A stretch of 64,000 nucleotides of DNA from Methanocaldococcus bathoardescens. Lineage in GTDB: Archaea; AGJL01; Methanococci; Methanococcales; Methanocaldococcaceae. The notes under the pieces were generated by a model that searched no databases, was not told where the DNA came from, and was given only the letters and a program-made list of their open reading frames with translations. Location: NCBI RefSeq assembly GCF_000739065.1, contig NZ_CP009149.1, forward strand, positions 310,001 through 374,000. Direction: 5' to 3'. Positions 1 through 8,617 of this stretch are shown here, one piece after another. How positions within the stretch are numbered: position 1 is the stretch's first letter; each line of letters starts with the position of its first letter. The position numbers and the translations under genes were made by a program.

Positions 1-335
1 ATTAAATCTCCTTTTTTGCAAAGAGCAGAGACAACCCCAACATTTGTAGCATAGCCAGATGAATAAACTAAAGCTCTTTCTGTTCCTTTAAACTCCGCTA
101 TCTTCTCCTCCAATCTTTGATGGTTTATATTTCCAGATGTTAATCTTGAACCTGTTGAACCAACTCCATATTTTAGTCCTTCTTTAACTGCCTCAACAAC
201 TTCCGGATGCTTTGATAGGCATAGGTAATCATTTGAAGAAAAATCCAAAATATTATTTTCTTTTTTTCTCAAAAATCTATACAATCCATTGCTTTTTATT
301 ATTTCAATTTCTCTTCTCAATTTTTCCCTAAACAT
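1..335 (-). CDS. bioF: BioF, 8-amino-7-oxononanoate synthase (N-terminal part, runs off the window)
   Basis: The visible 111 residues are the N-terminus of a PLP-dependent alpha-oxoamine synthase, which condenses pimeloyl-CoA with alanine in biotin synthesis. The segment reads MFREKLRREIEI, then FSSNDYLCLSKHPEV, then the YGVGSTGSRLTSG region that binds substrate in the BioF/KBL family. The start is the ATG whose complement is at 333-335, preceded by GGGAT. The gene lies 12 bp downstream of bioW on the same strand, so the two enzymes that make and use pimeloyl-CoA are probably co-transcribed. The catalytic lysine lies outside the window. Confidence 0.9.
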   Translation of the reverse strand, partial: MFREKLRREIEIIKSNGLYRFLRKKENNILDFSSNDYLCLSKHPEVVEAVKEGLKYGVGSTGSRLTSGNINHQRLEEKIAEFKGTERALVYSSGYATNVGVVSALCKKGDL

Positions 336-347
336 AAAAATCCCTTT

Positions 348-1049
348 TTATTTTATAATGAATGGCTTGTTTTCTAATTTATCTATTAAATCCTCCACAT
401 CAACATCATCTTTGACAAAAAATACTCTTCCTCCATTCTCTCCTTTTTCTTTTAAATTTGTAATCCTGAAATATCCTTTTTTTGTTGCAACGTAGCCAGT
501 TGTGTAACTTTTATTATCTGAAGTGCAGAGCTCCGCTATAATTCCCAAATGAATAACCTTAGATGCTATTGCAATGGCATCAACAGTTCTTTCTGTCCCC
601 AATTTTTCTTTTAGGATTTTCTCTTTTAATTCTTTTGTTGTATCAATGTTTTTAACCCTAACCCCCCTTTCTTTATCTGGCTCTAACCTCTCTCCTCTTA
701 AATTTAAAATTGCCGCCCCTCTCATTCCTCCTTTATCGATAATTTTAAATGCATAGTCGATTACTTCATCAAGAATTCCCTCATTTCTTAATATTTCCCT
801 TGCCTTTTCTCTTGCCTCTTCTTTATTTCTGCATTTTATTGTTTTTATTGGCAAGTGGTTAATGTATTCTATCTCTTCCTTAATCTCTTCAATTTTTATA
901 TTTATAAAATCTGGACTTCCATTTTCATGTGTTAAGGCTCTCCTAATTAATTCTTTTGCAACATCTTCAATTTCTTCTTTATTTACAATTCTCTCCGCCC
1001 CAGAAATGTGTTTTCCATTTTTTGATGCCCTCATCTTTATACTATACAT
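348..1049 (-). CDS. bioW: BioW, 6-carboxyhexanoate-CoA ligase
   Basis: This enzyme activates pimelate to pimeloyl-CoA with ATP, the first committed step of the BioW route to biotin. The protein of 233 residues opens with [20 protein letters not shown], the characteristic BioW N-terminus, and has [19 protein letters not shown] and [14 protein letters not shown] further on. An ATG six codons upstream is in frame, but GGTGA lies correctly spaced before the ATG at 1049, so I chose that start. It is followed at once by bioF and is divergent from the PHP gene; the promoter lies in 1050-1231. Confidence 0.93.
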   Translation of the reverse strand: MYSIKMRASKNGKHISGAERIVNKEEIEDVAKELIRRALTHENGSPDFINIKIEEIKEEIEYINHLPIKTIKCRNKEEAREKAREILRNEGILDEVIDYAFKIIDKGGMRGAAILNLRGERLEPDKERGVRVKNIDTTKELKEKILKEKLGTERTVDAIAIASKVIHLGIIAELCTSDNKSYTTGYVATKKGYFRITNLKEKGENGGRVFFVKDDVDVEDLIDKLENKPFIIK

Positions 1050-1231
1050 AAATAATTCACCAGACAATTTAAATTTTGTAAATTTTCATTATTCTATTAA
1101 AAAATCAGAAAATAAAATAATATATTTATTTTGGTAATTTTTAAGAAATTATTTACTTAAGTATTTATGCCATCAATATACAGCATACTATTAGGAGCTG
1201 CATTTTTGACTATATAAATAAAGGTGATAGT

Positions 1232-1888
1232 TTGAGATTTGATTTCCATACGCATACAGTTTTTAGTGATGGGGAATTAATTCCATCAGAGTTAGTTAGA
1301 AGGGCTAAGGTTTTAAAACATAAAGCTATAGCTATAACAGACCATGCTGACTTTAGTAATTATAAAGAATTGATTGAAAAAACTACTATTGCCAAAGAAG
1401 AGTTAAAAAAATACTGGGATGATATTATTGTTATTGTTGGTGTAGAGTTAACTCACATCCCACCAAAATCCATTCCAAAAATGGCAAAAAAAGCTAAGGA
1501 TTTAGGGGCTGAGATTGTTGTAGTTCATGGGGAAACAGTTGTTGAACCAGTTGAGGAAAAAACCAATTACTATGCCTCAATATCTGAAGATGTTGATATT
1601 TTAGCTCATCCAGGATTTATTGATAAAGAAATTGCTGAAAATTTAAAAGAAAATGATATATTTGTTGAAATTACTTCGAGAAGAGGGCATAATATAACAA
1701 ATGGTTTTGTAGCTAATATTGCGAGAGAATTTGGATTAAAAACTTTGATAAATACAGATACTCACGCTCCAGGAGATTTAATTGATGCTGAGTTTGCAAA
1801 AAAAGTTGGTTTAGGGGCAGGATTAACAAATAAAGAGTTGGAAAAGACATTGTTGGATTATCCAAAAGAGTTATTGAAGAGAATATAA
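1232..1888 (+). CDS. PHP-domain metal-dependent phosphoesterase-like protein
   Basis: A 218-residue single-domain PHP hydrolase. The metal-binding motif FDFHTHTVFSDGEL is at residues 3-16, AITDHAD near residue 35, HGET near 90, LAHPGF near 128 and NTDTHAPGD near 173. These are the four motif regions of the PolIIIAc/PHP family. The substrate is unknown; bacterial relatives hydrolyse phosphates, and a similar gene sits beside the biotin genes in M. jannaschii. The start codon is TTG, chosen because AAGGTGATAG lies directly upstream. Its stop is 8 bp from that of the convergent gene at 1897. Confidence 0.85.
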   Translation: MRFDFHTHTVFSDGELIPSELVRRAKVLKHKAIAITDHADFSNYKELIEKTTIAKEELKKYWDDIIVIVGVELTHIPPKSIPKMAKKAKDLGAEIVVVHGETVVEPVEEKTNYYASISEDVDILAHPGFIDKEIAENLKENDIFVEITSRRGHNITNGFVANIAREFGLKTLINTDTHAPGDLIDAEFAKKVGLGAGLTNKELEKTLLDYPKELLKRI

Positions 1889-1896
1889 ATATGTCA

Positions 1897-2595
1897 TTAT
1901 TGAGGGAGAATGGATTCTATATCCAATAACAACTGAAATTTCTTAAGTATGGCATTCCCCAGTTCGTTGAGTATTGGGCAACACTCATTAATTTTTTTGT
2001 TAAATGTGTTGATAAATGGCATATACTTCTTAGAGTCCTCATCGTTAGTGCAGTTTAAGAGCAATCTAAAACAAATATTGAATATGCAATTACTTAACCC
2101 AATATATACATTTTTCTCCTCTTTTTTAAATTCAAAACTTCTAAGCCCATAAATTAAATAATCAATAAACGTATCAAAATCAATAGAGTATCTTCCATTA
2201 TCTGCTTTAAATGTATTAGCAAGACCATCAAGGAATATTTTTGCTTCATCATTACCCAATACTTTATGAAATTCTTCTTTATGATTGGAGTATATTTTTA
2301 ATATATTGGATAAAGAATACGCTATTTTATTTACATTGTTGCTAATTTCACATGCCAGCATTTCAGCTTCTTTTTCAGGTTCTTTTAGATTATTTATATC
2401 TTCAAGGATAGCATTTAATTTTTGAATACTTTTTATAGAATTGTCTATAGAAATCTTTAAGCTGATGATTTCAAGTTCTAATAACCTTATTAATTGACTT
2501 TTTAATTTTTTCCGATTAATTTGTTCGATACTTTTATCTAACACATCTCTTAATATTGTTAAGATTTCAAGTAGTGATTGTAACAATTCAATCAT
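1897..2595 (-). CDS. Hypothetical helical protein
   Basis: I do not recognise this 232-residue protein. It is almost entirely predicted helix: long Leu/Ile/Lys/Asn-rich stretches in residues 1-120 look like a coiled coil, followed by a more globular part with several cysteines (residues 165-215). There is no signal peptide or membrane segment. The start ATG at 2595 has GTGAT upstream. It is convergent with the PHP gene and divergent from fumarase. No neighbour suggests a role. Confidence 0.7.
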   Translation of the reverse strand: MIELLQSLLEILTILRDVLDKSIEQINRKKLKSQLIRLLELEIISLKISIDNSIKSIQKLNAILEDINNLKEPEKEAEMLACEISNNVNKIAYSLSNILKIYSNHKEEFHKVLGNDEAKIFLDGLANTFKADNGRYSIDFDTFIDYLIYGLRSFEFKKEEKNVYIGLSNCIFNICFRLLLNCTNDEDSKKYMPFINTFNKKINECCPILNELGNAILKKFQLLLDIESILPQ

Positions 2596-2743
2596 ATTAT
2601 CACAAATGTTATTTATTTTTCTTTTATTTTTTATTTATATTTGTAAAAGATGATATTTATTTATAAAGATTTTTTAAAGTTAGCAATAAATATTGTTTTT
2701 GTTTATATTTGTATGGGCACAAAAATATGATTTTGGTGAAAGA

Positions 2744-3604
2744 ATGAAAATATCTGACGTAGTTGTTGAATTGTTTAGAGAAGCAGTTATTTACCTACCA
2801 AAAGATGTAAAAGATGCATTAAAAGAGGCATGTATTAAAGAAAGTAGTGAAATATCAAAAAACACTCTAAAGGCAATTATAGAAAATAATAAAATTGCTG
2901 AAGAAAAACAAGTTCCTTTATGTCAAGATACTGGTGTTCCAATAATATTTTTAAAAATTGGAAAGAATATAAATTCCTCTGAAATAATGAAAATCATTGA
3001 GGAAATAAAAGAGGGTGTAAAAAAAGCAACAGAAGAGATTCCTTTAAGGCCTAATGTAGTCCATCCTTTAACAAGAGAGAATTTTAAAACAAATGTTGGA
3101 TTAAATGCCCCATTTATAAATATAGAGTTTGATGAAAACTTAGATAGAGAGATTGAAATAATTGCATTTCCAAAAGGGGCGGGAAGCGAAAATATGAGTG
3201 CTTTAAAGATGTTAAAGCCATCTGATGGCATAGAAGGAATAAAAAATTTTGTTTTAGAAACTATAGTCAATGCCGGAGGTAAGCCATGCCCACCAATAGT
3301 TATTGGAATAGGTATTGGTGGAACTGCAGATGTAGCATTAAAATTAGCTAAAAAAGCATTATTAAGAAAAATAGGGGAAAGACATAAAGATAAAGAAATA
3401 GCTGAGCTTGAAAAAGAGTTGTTAGAAAAGATAAATAGCTTAGGAATAGGAACTATGGGTTTGGGTGGGGATACAACTGCCTTAGATGTATTTATTGAAA
3501 TAGCTGGCTGCCACACAGCTTCTTTACCAGTAGGAATTTGTATTCAATGCTGGGCTGATAGAAAAGCAAGTAAAAAAATAAAAATAGATGAAATTGAACT
3601 ATAG
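2744..3604 (+). CDS. fumA: Fumarate hydratase class I, alpha subunit
   Basis: The N-terminal (alpha) subunit of a two-subunit, iron-sulfur class I fumarase, interconverting fumarate and malate in the incomplete reductive TCA pathway of methanogens. Signatures: VPLCQDTGVPI near residue 61 (first cluster cysteine), a GAGSENMS segment near 148, a GIGIGGTAD loop near 192, and LPVGICIQCWADRKA at the C-terminus. The other cluster-ligand region is CHTASLP. The ATG at 2744 follows GGTGA; a TTG 17 codons upstream is less likely. The beta subunit is not in the window. The stop codon lies inside an inverted repeat (3600-3711). Confidence 0.92.
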   Translation: MKISDVVVELFREAVIYLPKDVKDALKEACIKESSEISKNTLKAIIENNKIAEEKQVPLCQDTGVPIIFLKIGKNINSSEIMKIIEEIKEGVKKATEEIPLRPNVVHPLTRENFKTNVGLNAPFINIEFDENLDREIEIIAFPKGAGSENMSALKMLKPSDGIEGIKNFVLETIVNAGGKPCPPIVIGIGIGGTADVALKLAKKALLRKIGERHKDKEIAELEKELLEKINSLGIGTMGLGGDTTALDVFIEIAGCHTASLPVGICIQCWADRKASKKIKIDEIEL

Positions 3605-3711
3605 TTTTTTGCAAAAGTTATTAAAATTAAAATGGAAGATTTGAATGCTTACCTTTGGGAAGGCATTCATAAATGCCTTATTTATTCCAAAATGTTTTGC
3701 AAAAAACTATA
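3600..3711. repeat. Inverted-repeat element overlapping the fumA stop codon
   Basis: A perfect 17-bp inverted repeat, TATAGTTTTTTGCAAAA at 3600-3616 and its complement at 3695-3711, encloses about 78 bp. The interior has overlapping palindromes: TGAATGC pairs with GCATTCA across 3642-3669, and GGCATT pairs with AATGCC around 3661-3677. The left arm supplies the TAG stop of fumA. It could be a MITE-like non-autonomous element, a structured 3' UTR or a terminator. No coding potential is visible. Confidence 0.6.
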
Positions 3712-3862
3712 TAACTCAAATTTCTCTTTTTTAATACATTTAAACATTTAAACATAAAATATACAAAAACATAAGTTAAATTCCATATTCTGCAGTTAAA
3801 GTTTAAATATTAAATGTGTTATAATATTAATCATCAAAAAATTCTGTTAAAAGGTGGGATTG

Positions 3863-5119
3863 ATGTTAAATGAACCAGTAAAAGAAATAATGACAAGAGA
3901 TGTAGTTACAGTAACACCTGATACACCTGTCTCAAAGGCAATGGGAATAATGGAAGAGAATGGATTTCACCACTTAATAGTTGTTGATAATAAGGATGGT
4001 AAAGAAGAATACTATTTAATAAGCATGAGAGATTTGTTGTTGGCATCATCAACACATGAAGAAGTTGGTTCATTAATGTATAAAGCACATTGCATACACG
4101 AAGAAACACCATTCTTAGATGCAGTTTGCGAGATGTTAGATAGTGGGCAGAGAGCAGCACCAATTGTAAATGATGAAGGAAAGTTGGTTGGGATTATAAC
4201 TGACTATGACATCATGGCAAGGGCTGCAAAATCAAAAATAATGAAAGATACAAAAGTTACAAAGATAATGACAAGGAATGTTATAACAATAAAAGAAGAT
4301 GATTCAATTGGTAAGGCAAGGGCTTTAATGAGAGATAACAACATTGGTAGATTAGTTGTAGTAGATGATGAAGGAAACCCAATTGGAATGGTTACTGAAG
4401 TTGATATATTAAAGAAAGTCTTTAAACCTAAGAAGAAGATGACTGTTGGTGAATTTAAAGGAGAGAAAGTTCCAAGAATGGGACAGCCAGTTAAGATGAT
4501 TATGAACACCCCATTAATAACAGTAGGTATTGATGCTACTGCCGCAGATGCTGCAAGAGTTATGCAGGAATACGATATTAGAGGAGTTCCAGTAGTTAAA
4601 GGAAAATCATTGAGAGGAATTGTTACAAGATTAGACATTATAAAGTATATTGCTGATTTGAAGAAAGGGGCAATGATTGAAATTGAATTGCATGGTATGT
4701 TAGACCCTGAATTTAAAGACCTCGCTGAGAGAATTATTGCAACAGAAGTTAAGAAGATGGTTAAACATACAGGAAAAATCCACTGGATAAAAATAACCAT
4801 TAAAAAAGATAGGGATAAAGGAGGAATTCCATACTACAGAATAACAACCTATGTTAAAACACCAAATAAATTATATGTTGGAGAAGGTAGACCAAAAGCT
4901 TCATTACCAAATAAATTAGAAGCTGAAGGAGAAGACATAGCTTATGTCTCAGAGCATGAAAGATGGGAGTTCATTGATATATTGAAAGAATCATTAGAGT
5001 CAGTATTAAGACAATTAGAAGCTGACTATGAAAAACACCACCCAAAATATGCTGGTAGAGTAGTTAAAGGACAGTTCCCTGAAGAATTTAATCCAGAAGA
5101 GTTTAAGAAGGAGGAGTAA
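3863..5119 (+). CDS. Four-CBS-domain protein with a C-terminal HPF-like domain
   Basis: A 418-residue soluble protein. Four CBS motifs occur in two Bateman pairs: VKEIMTRDVVTVTPDTPVSKA (1), the LDAVCEMLDSGQRAAPIVN region (2), KIMTRNVITIKEDDSIGKAR (3) and KMIMNTPLITVGIDATAADAA (4). CBS pairs normally bind adenine nucleotides. The last 150 residues, from IEIELHGMLDPEFKDLAERI onwards, resemble a small alpha/beta ribosome-binding (HPF/S30AE-like) fold, which is my inference. CBS-containing archaeal ribosome hibernation or dimerisation factors have been reported, so a nucleotide-sensing ribosome factor is possible. The start ATG follows AAGGTGGG. A TTTAAATA box lies near 3803. Confidence 0.85.
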   Translation: MLNEPVKEIMTRDVVTVTPDTPVSKAMGIMEENGFHHLIVVDNKDGKEEYYLISMRDLLLASSTHEEVGSLMYKAHCIHEETPFLDAVCEMLDSGQRAAPIVNDEGKLVGIITDYDIMARAAKSKIMKDTKVTKIMTRNVITIKEDDSIGKARALMRDNNIGRLVVVDDEGNPIGMVTEVDILKKVFKPKKKMTVGEFKGEKVPRMGQPVKMIMNTPLITVGIDATAADAARVMQEYDIRGVPVVKGKSLRGIVTRLDIIKYIADLKKGAMIEIELHGMLDPEFKDLAERIIATEVKKMVKHTGKIHWIKITIKKDRDKGGIPYYRITTYVKTPNKLYVGEGRPKASLPNKLEAEGEDIAYVSEHERWEFIDILKESLESVLRQLEADYEKHHPKYAGRVVKGQFPEEFNPEEFKKEE

Positions 5120-5200
5120 TTTCCTAATTTTTCTTAATCCTACTTTTTAAAGCTTTATTTTTACATTTAATATTTTTAATTTAATTAATAAGTGATTCTT

Positions 5201-5641
5201 ATGGGTGAGTTGAAAGTAAAGAAAATTACAAATGGGACTGTAATTGACCATATAGATGCAGGAAAAGCATTAATGGTTTTTAAAGTTTTAAATGTCCCAA
5301 AAGAAACTTCTGTGATGATAGCTATAAATGTCCCATCAAAAAAGAAAGGGAAGAAAGATATTTTAAAAATTGAAGGAATTGAATTAAAAAAAGAAGATGT
5401 AGATAAAATATCTCTAATATCTCCAGATGTGACTATCAATATTATTAGAGATGGAGTCGTTGTTGAAAAACTTAAACCACAAATTCCAGATAATATAGAG
5501 GGAATATTGAGATGTACAAATCCCAATTGCATAACAAATAAAGAAAAAATTAGGGGGAAATTTAAAATAGAGAGTAAAAACCCATTAAAGATTAGATGCT
5601 ATTATTGTGAGAAGTTTTTAAATGAAGTAGTTTTTGAATGA
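5201..5641 (+). CDS. pyrI: PyrI, aspartate carbamoyltransferase regulatory chain
   Basis: The regulatory subunit of aspartate carbamoyltransferase, which binds nucleotide effectors and clamps the PyrB trimers. At 146 residues it is close to family length. The N-terminal allosteric domain reads LKVKKITNGTVIDHIDAGKA. The C-terminal structural zinc is bound by RCTNPNCIT (C-x4-C) and CYYCEKF (C-x2-C). The ATG at 5201 follows GTGATT. pyrB is not adjacent. It overlaps or abuts the DUF126 gene, so the two are probably translated from one message. Confidence 0.95.
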   Translation: MGELKVKKITNGTVIDHIDAGKALMVFKVLNVPKETSVMIAINVPSKKKGKKDILKIEGIELKKEDVDKISLISPDVTINIIRDGVVVEKLKPQIPDNIEGILRCTNPNCITNKEKIRGKFKIESKNPLKIRCYYCEKFLNEVVFE

Positions 5642-5658
5642 AATTTAAAGGGATTATT

Positions 5659-6048
5659 ATGGAATTAAAAGGTAGAGGTATTTCAAAAGGTGTTGTTGAA
5701 GGGATAGCAATTGTTTCAAAAGAACCTTTCTCTTTTTTAGGGGGTGTTGATAAAGAGGGAAATATTATAGATAAGGACAGTGATTTATATGGACAATCAT
5801 TAAAAGGAAAAATTTTCGTCTTCCCATATGGTAAGGGAAGTACTGTTGGTTCTTATGTAATATATGGTTTAGCAAAAAGAGGAATTTTAAAAGGAATAGT
5901 TAATAAAGAATGTGAGCCAATAGTCGCTACTGGAGCTATTTTAGGAGGGATTCCATTAGTTGATAGAGTAGATATTGAGAAAATAAAAACTGGAGATAAG
6001 ATTGTTGTTGATGGAAATACAGGAGTGGTGAAAATTTTAAATAAATAA
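5659..6048 (+). CDS. DUF126 / aconitase-X small subunit (probable phosphomevalonate dehydratase small subunit)
   Basis: A 129-residue swivelling-domain protein of the AcnX small-subunit family. It opens MELKGRGISKGVVEGIAIVS and contains SLKGKIFVFPYGKGSTVGSYV, the conserved core of DUF126. In archaea this family pairs with a large DUF521 subunit to dehydrate mevalonate 5-phosphate in the modified mevalonate pathway to isoprenoid lipids. An ATG at 5638 overlaps the pyrI stop, but family alignment favours the ATG at 5659. The large subunit is not in this window. Confidence 0.87.
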   Translation: MELKGRGISKGVVEGIAIVSKEPFSFLGGVDKEGNIIDKDSDLYGQSLKGKIFVFPYGKGSTVGSYVIYGLAKRGILKGIVNKECEPIVATGAILGGIPLVDRVDIEKIKTGDKIVVDGNTGVVKILNK

Positions 6049-6133
6049 AAATCAAAATCATTTTTAGATTTATTTTATCTTACTTTTTATCACAAATCCT
6101 ATTTTGGGATTAAAAACTTTTTTGGTGATAATT

Positions 6134-7144
6134 ATGAGTAGAGATGCCAATCCATTCAAAAAAATGCCAACAATCCTAATGCCTGATGAATTGATGGCTA
6201 AAGCTTTAAGAAGAGGGGAAAAGGTTGCGAGTGAGATGAGAAAGAAAGAATTACCATGGCTATTGAAAGCAAGATTTGTGGAAGAGCATAAAGTAAGAAC
6301 TATTGCCTCAGTTGTTGCCGATAATCTACAAAAAGTTATAGATAAAACTCCTCCAGTAAGAAAGCTTCCTAAATTTTATCAAGAGATGGTTGAGGTTTTA
6401 GTAGGAATAGATGATTTCAAAAAATCAATGGGAGCATTTAAATGGGCATCTGAATTGGTTAGAAAATTAGGAAATGAATATGCAAGAAAAATTAGAGCAG
6501 CAAGAACTCCACAACAGGCAGGAAAGTTAAGGAAGGAATTTGTTGGTAGGGTTAAATCTATATTAGAGCAGATTCATCCAGAGATGGCATTTGTTGCTGT
6601 AGCAAGAGAGAAGTTAAAAGATTTACCAACATTTAAGGATTTACCAACAGTAGTTATAGCAGGTTATCCAAACGTTGGTAAATCAACATTATTAAAAAAA
6701 CTCACTGGAGCTGATGTTGAAATAAATAGCTATCCTTTCACAACTAAGGGAATAAATGTTGGTTATATGGAAGCAATTCAGATGGTTGATACTCCTGGGC
6801 TATTAGATAGGCCTTTATATGAGAGGAATGATATCGAGTTGCAGGCAATTTTGGCTCTAAACTATTTAGCTAATTTGATTTTATTTATAATAGATGCCAG
6901 TGAATTTTGTGGTTATACTATAGAGGAGCAGATAAATCTATTGAAAGAAATAAAAGAGCTGTTTAAAGCCCCTATTGTTGTAGCTATAAACAAAATTGAT
7001 TTAGTGGATGAGGAGAGGATTAAAGAGATTGAAGAGAAATTAAAAGAGGTTGGAGTTGATAAAATATTAAAAATCTCTGCTGATAAAGGTATTGGATTAG
7101 AAGAATTAAAGAGATTTTTTATAGCCAACTGTCAAATAAATTAA
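6134..7144 (+). CDS. NOG1-type GTPase
   Basis: A 336-residue OBG/HflX-superfamily GTPase of the NOG1 group, implicated in large-subunit ribosome assembly. A helical N-terminal region (residues 1-160, including FYQEMVEVLVGIDDFKKSM) precedes the G domain: G1 GYPNVGKST near residue 177, G3 DTPG near 219, G4 NKID near 290 and G5 SADKG near 318. The start ATG follows TTGGTGAT. The final residues IANCQIN are encoded by the left arm of an inverted repeat (7120-7228), so the C-terminus may have been altered by that element. Confidence 0.9.
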   Translation: MSRDANPFKKMPTILMPDELMAKALRRGEKVASEMRKKELPWLLKARFVEEHKVRTIASVVADNLQKVIDKTPPVRKLPKFYQEMVEVLVGIDDFKKSMGAFKWASELVRKLGNEYARKIRAARTPQQAGKLRKEFVGRVKSILEQIHPEMAFVAVAREKLKDLPTFKDLPTVVIAGYPNVGKSTLLKKLTGADVEINSYPFTTKGINVGYMEAIQMVDTPGLLDRPLYERNDIELQAILALNYLANLILFIIDASEFCGYTIEEQINLLKEIKELFKAPIVVAINKIDLVDEERIKEIEEKLKEVGVDKILKISADKGIGLEELKRFFIANCQIN

Positions 7145-7228
7145 ATATCTCCTAAGGAACTTCATGTAAAAACCATAAATGGTTTTTACAGATGCCTTTT
7201 TAAATTAAACCTTTGACAGTTGGCTATA
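7120..7228. repeat. Inverted-repeat element joining two convergent genes, with a central hairpin
   Basis: A 17-bp perfect inverted repeat, TATAGCCAACTGTCAAA at 7120-7136 and its complement at 7212-7228, spans the convergent ends of the NOG1 and FAD-oxidoreductase genes. A perfect 10-bp hairpin (GTAAAAACCA, loop TAAA) occupies 7166-7189 and could act as a bidirectional terminator. Both genes read through an arm, so both proteins carry the same tail motif IANCQ. Size and arm length resemble the element at 3600-3711. Confidence 0.65.
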
Positions 7229-8604
7229 TTCAACAACTCAGAGAGCATGACTTCAACTGAATAAGCGGCTCTTGTAATTCCCATACTTCTTGGGTCTGCA
7301 TCAGTTCCAACAACATAAAAACTATCATTTATTTTTGGATAAACAAAAAACTGCCCTATACAGCAAGATGCCTGCTCAGGAACTGCCTTCTGTATATGCA
7401 AAAAATCAGCTTTGTCAACATCTATGTTTAGATATTTTTCAATAGCTTCATAAGCCTCTTTCTCTGTTTTATTGACAAATGAAACTCCTATCAATGCTTT
7501 TCCCTTTGGAGCAAGGGATTTATCGTAATTGGTTATACACTTTGCCCACGCAGGCGGGTCTATCCAAATCTCTGAACCAACATAATTTAAAGGGTTTTTT
7601 TCTTCATCAATACCAAACCACACAGTTAAAGAGTTTGTAAATTTTATATTTCTTAGATGTTTCTCTAATTTTTTTATTTCATCAATATTTTTTGCTATAT
7701 CAGGGAGAGTTCTCGAAGGTGCTGAGAAAACGACCATATCAACATTGTAGCTGTCTTCATTAGTTCCAATAACATAGCTCTTTTCTTTTTCAATTGAAAT
7801 AACTTCTTCATATTTTATTTCAGTATTCTCTAAGGAGTTCAATATACAGTTGGTTATTGATTGAATCCCTCCAAGTGGATAACCTTGAGTTGAATATCTC
7901 CCCCCACTTACAAATTTTGATATATAGTTTTTAGAGCCATCTTTAATGGTTTTCAAAAATCCTTTTGATAATATACTTTTTATCCTCTCAGGATTGATTT
8001 TTTTTGTTAATATTGACTTCATTGGGTTTATCTTAGAATCTTTATAAATAAAAGGCAATATATCATCTTCAGGAATATATCCAGCTCCTGTAAATAACCT
8101 CCATAATGGTGTATTTTCCATATTTTCTCCAGACAAAAAATAAGAAATTGTGTCAAAAAATTTTAAGGATATATCACTCAAACCCAATGTTTTTACCACA
8201 TCATAAACAGAAACATCCTTTTCAAATCCAGTACTCATCAAATCCATTATCTTTGTTGTAATCAATATCTTATCCTTATGTGGAATTATAGGGGTTGTTA
8301 GCCAATCTTGTAGAGATACGGGTATCTTGTGGAGTTCATTATTTAATCTTACATAATAGCCTCCATACGGCCTAAAGTTTGGTAAATATTTGGAATATTT
8401 TTTTAATAACCTTGTTAAAGGTCCGTTATTTAGCATGGTTATTGCATGAACTCCTATATCTACCTGATAACCATCTATTTTTTCACTTCTACACAATCCA
8501 CCTATTTTATCTTTCTCAAATAACACAACTTCATAACCTTCTCTCTCTAAGGATAGAGCACTTAAAAGCCCCGATATTCCCCCACCAACAACACCTACTC
8601 TCAT
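7186..8604 (-). CDS. FAD-dependent amine-oxidase/phytoene-dehydrogenase-like oxidoreductase
   Basis: A 472-residue flavoprotein. The N-terminus has the Rossmann dinucleotide motif MRVGVVGGGISGLLSALSLE with FEKDKIGGLCRS 30 residues later, as in protoporphyrinogen oxidase and carotenoid desaturase relatives. GGRYSTQGYPLGGIQSI is the central substrate-domain motif, and YVVGTDADPRSMGITRAAYSV near the C-terminus closes the FAD site. The substrate is unknown. The ATG at 8604 with GGGGAATTTTT upstream was chosen over an ATG 11 codons earlier that would overlap the upstream gene. The end lies in an inverted repeat. Confidence 0.85.
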   Translation of the reverse strand: MRVGVVGGGISGLLSALSLEREGYEVVLFEKDKIGGLCRSEKIDGYQVDIGVHAITMLNNGPLTRLLKKYSKYLPNFRPYGGYYVRLNNELHKIPVSLQDWLTTPIIPHKDKILITTKIMDLMSTGFEKDVSVYDVVKTLGLSDISLKFFDTISYFLSGENMENTPLWRLFTGAGYIPEDDILPFIYKDSKINPMKSILTKKINPERIKSILSKGFLKTIKDGSKNYISKFVSGGRYSTQGYPLGGIQSITNCILNSLENTEIKYEEVISIEKEKSYVIGTNEDSYNVDMVVFSAPSRTLPDIAKNIDEIKKLEKHLRNIKFTNSLTVWFGIDEEKNPLNYVGSEIWIDPPAWAKCITNYDKSLAPKGKALIGVSFVNKTEKEAYEAIEKYLNIDVDKADFLHIQKAVPEQASCCIGQFFVYPKINDSFYVVGTDADPRSMGITRAAYSVEVMLSELLNIANCQRFNLKRHL

Positions 8605-8617
8605 AAAAATTCCCCAA

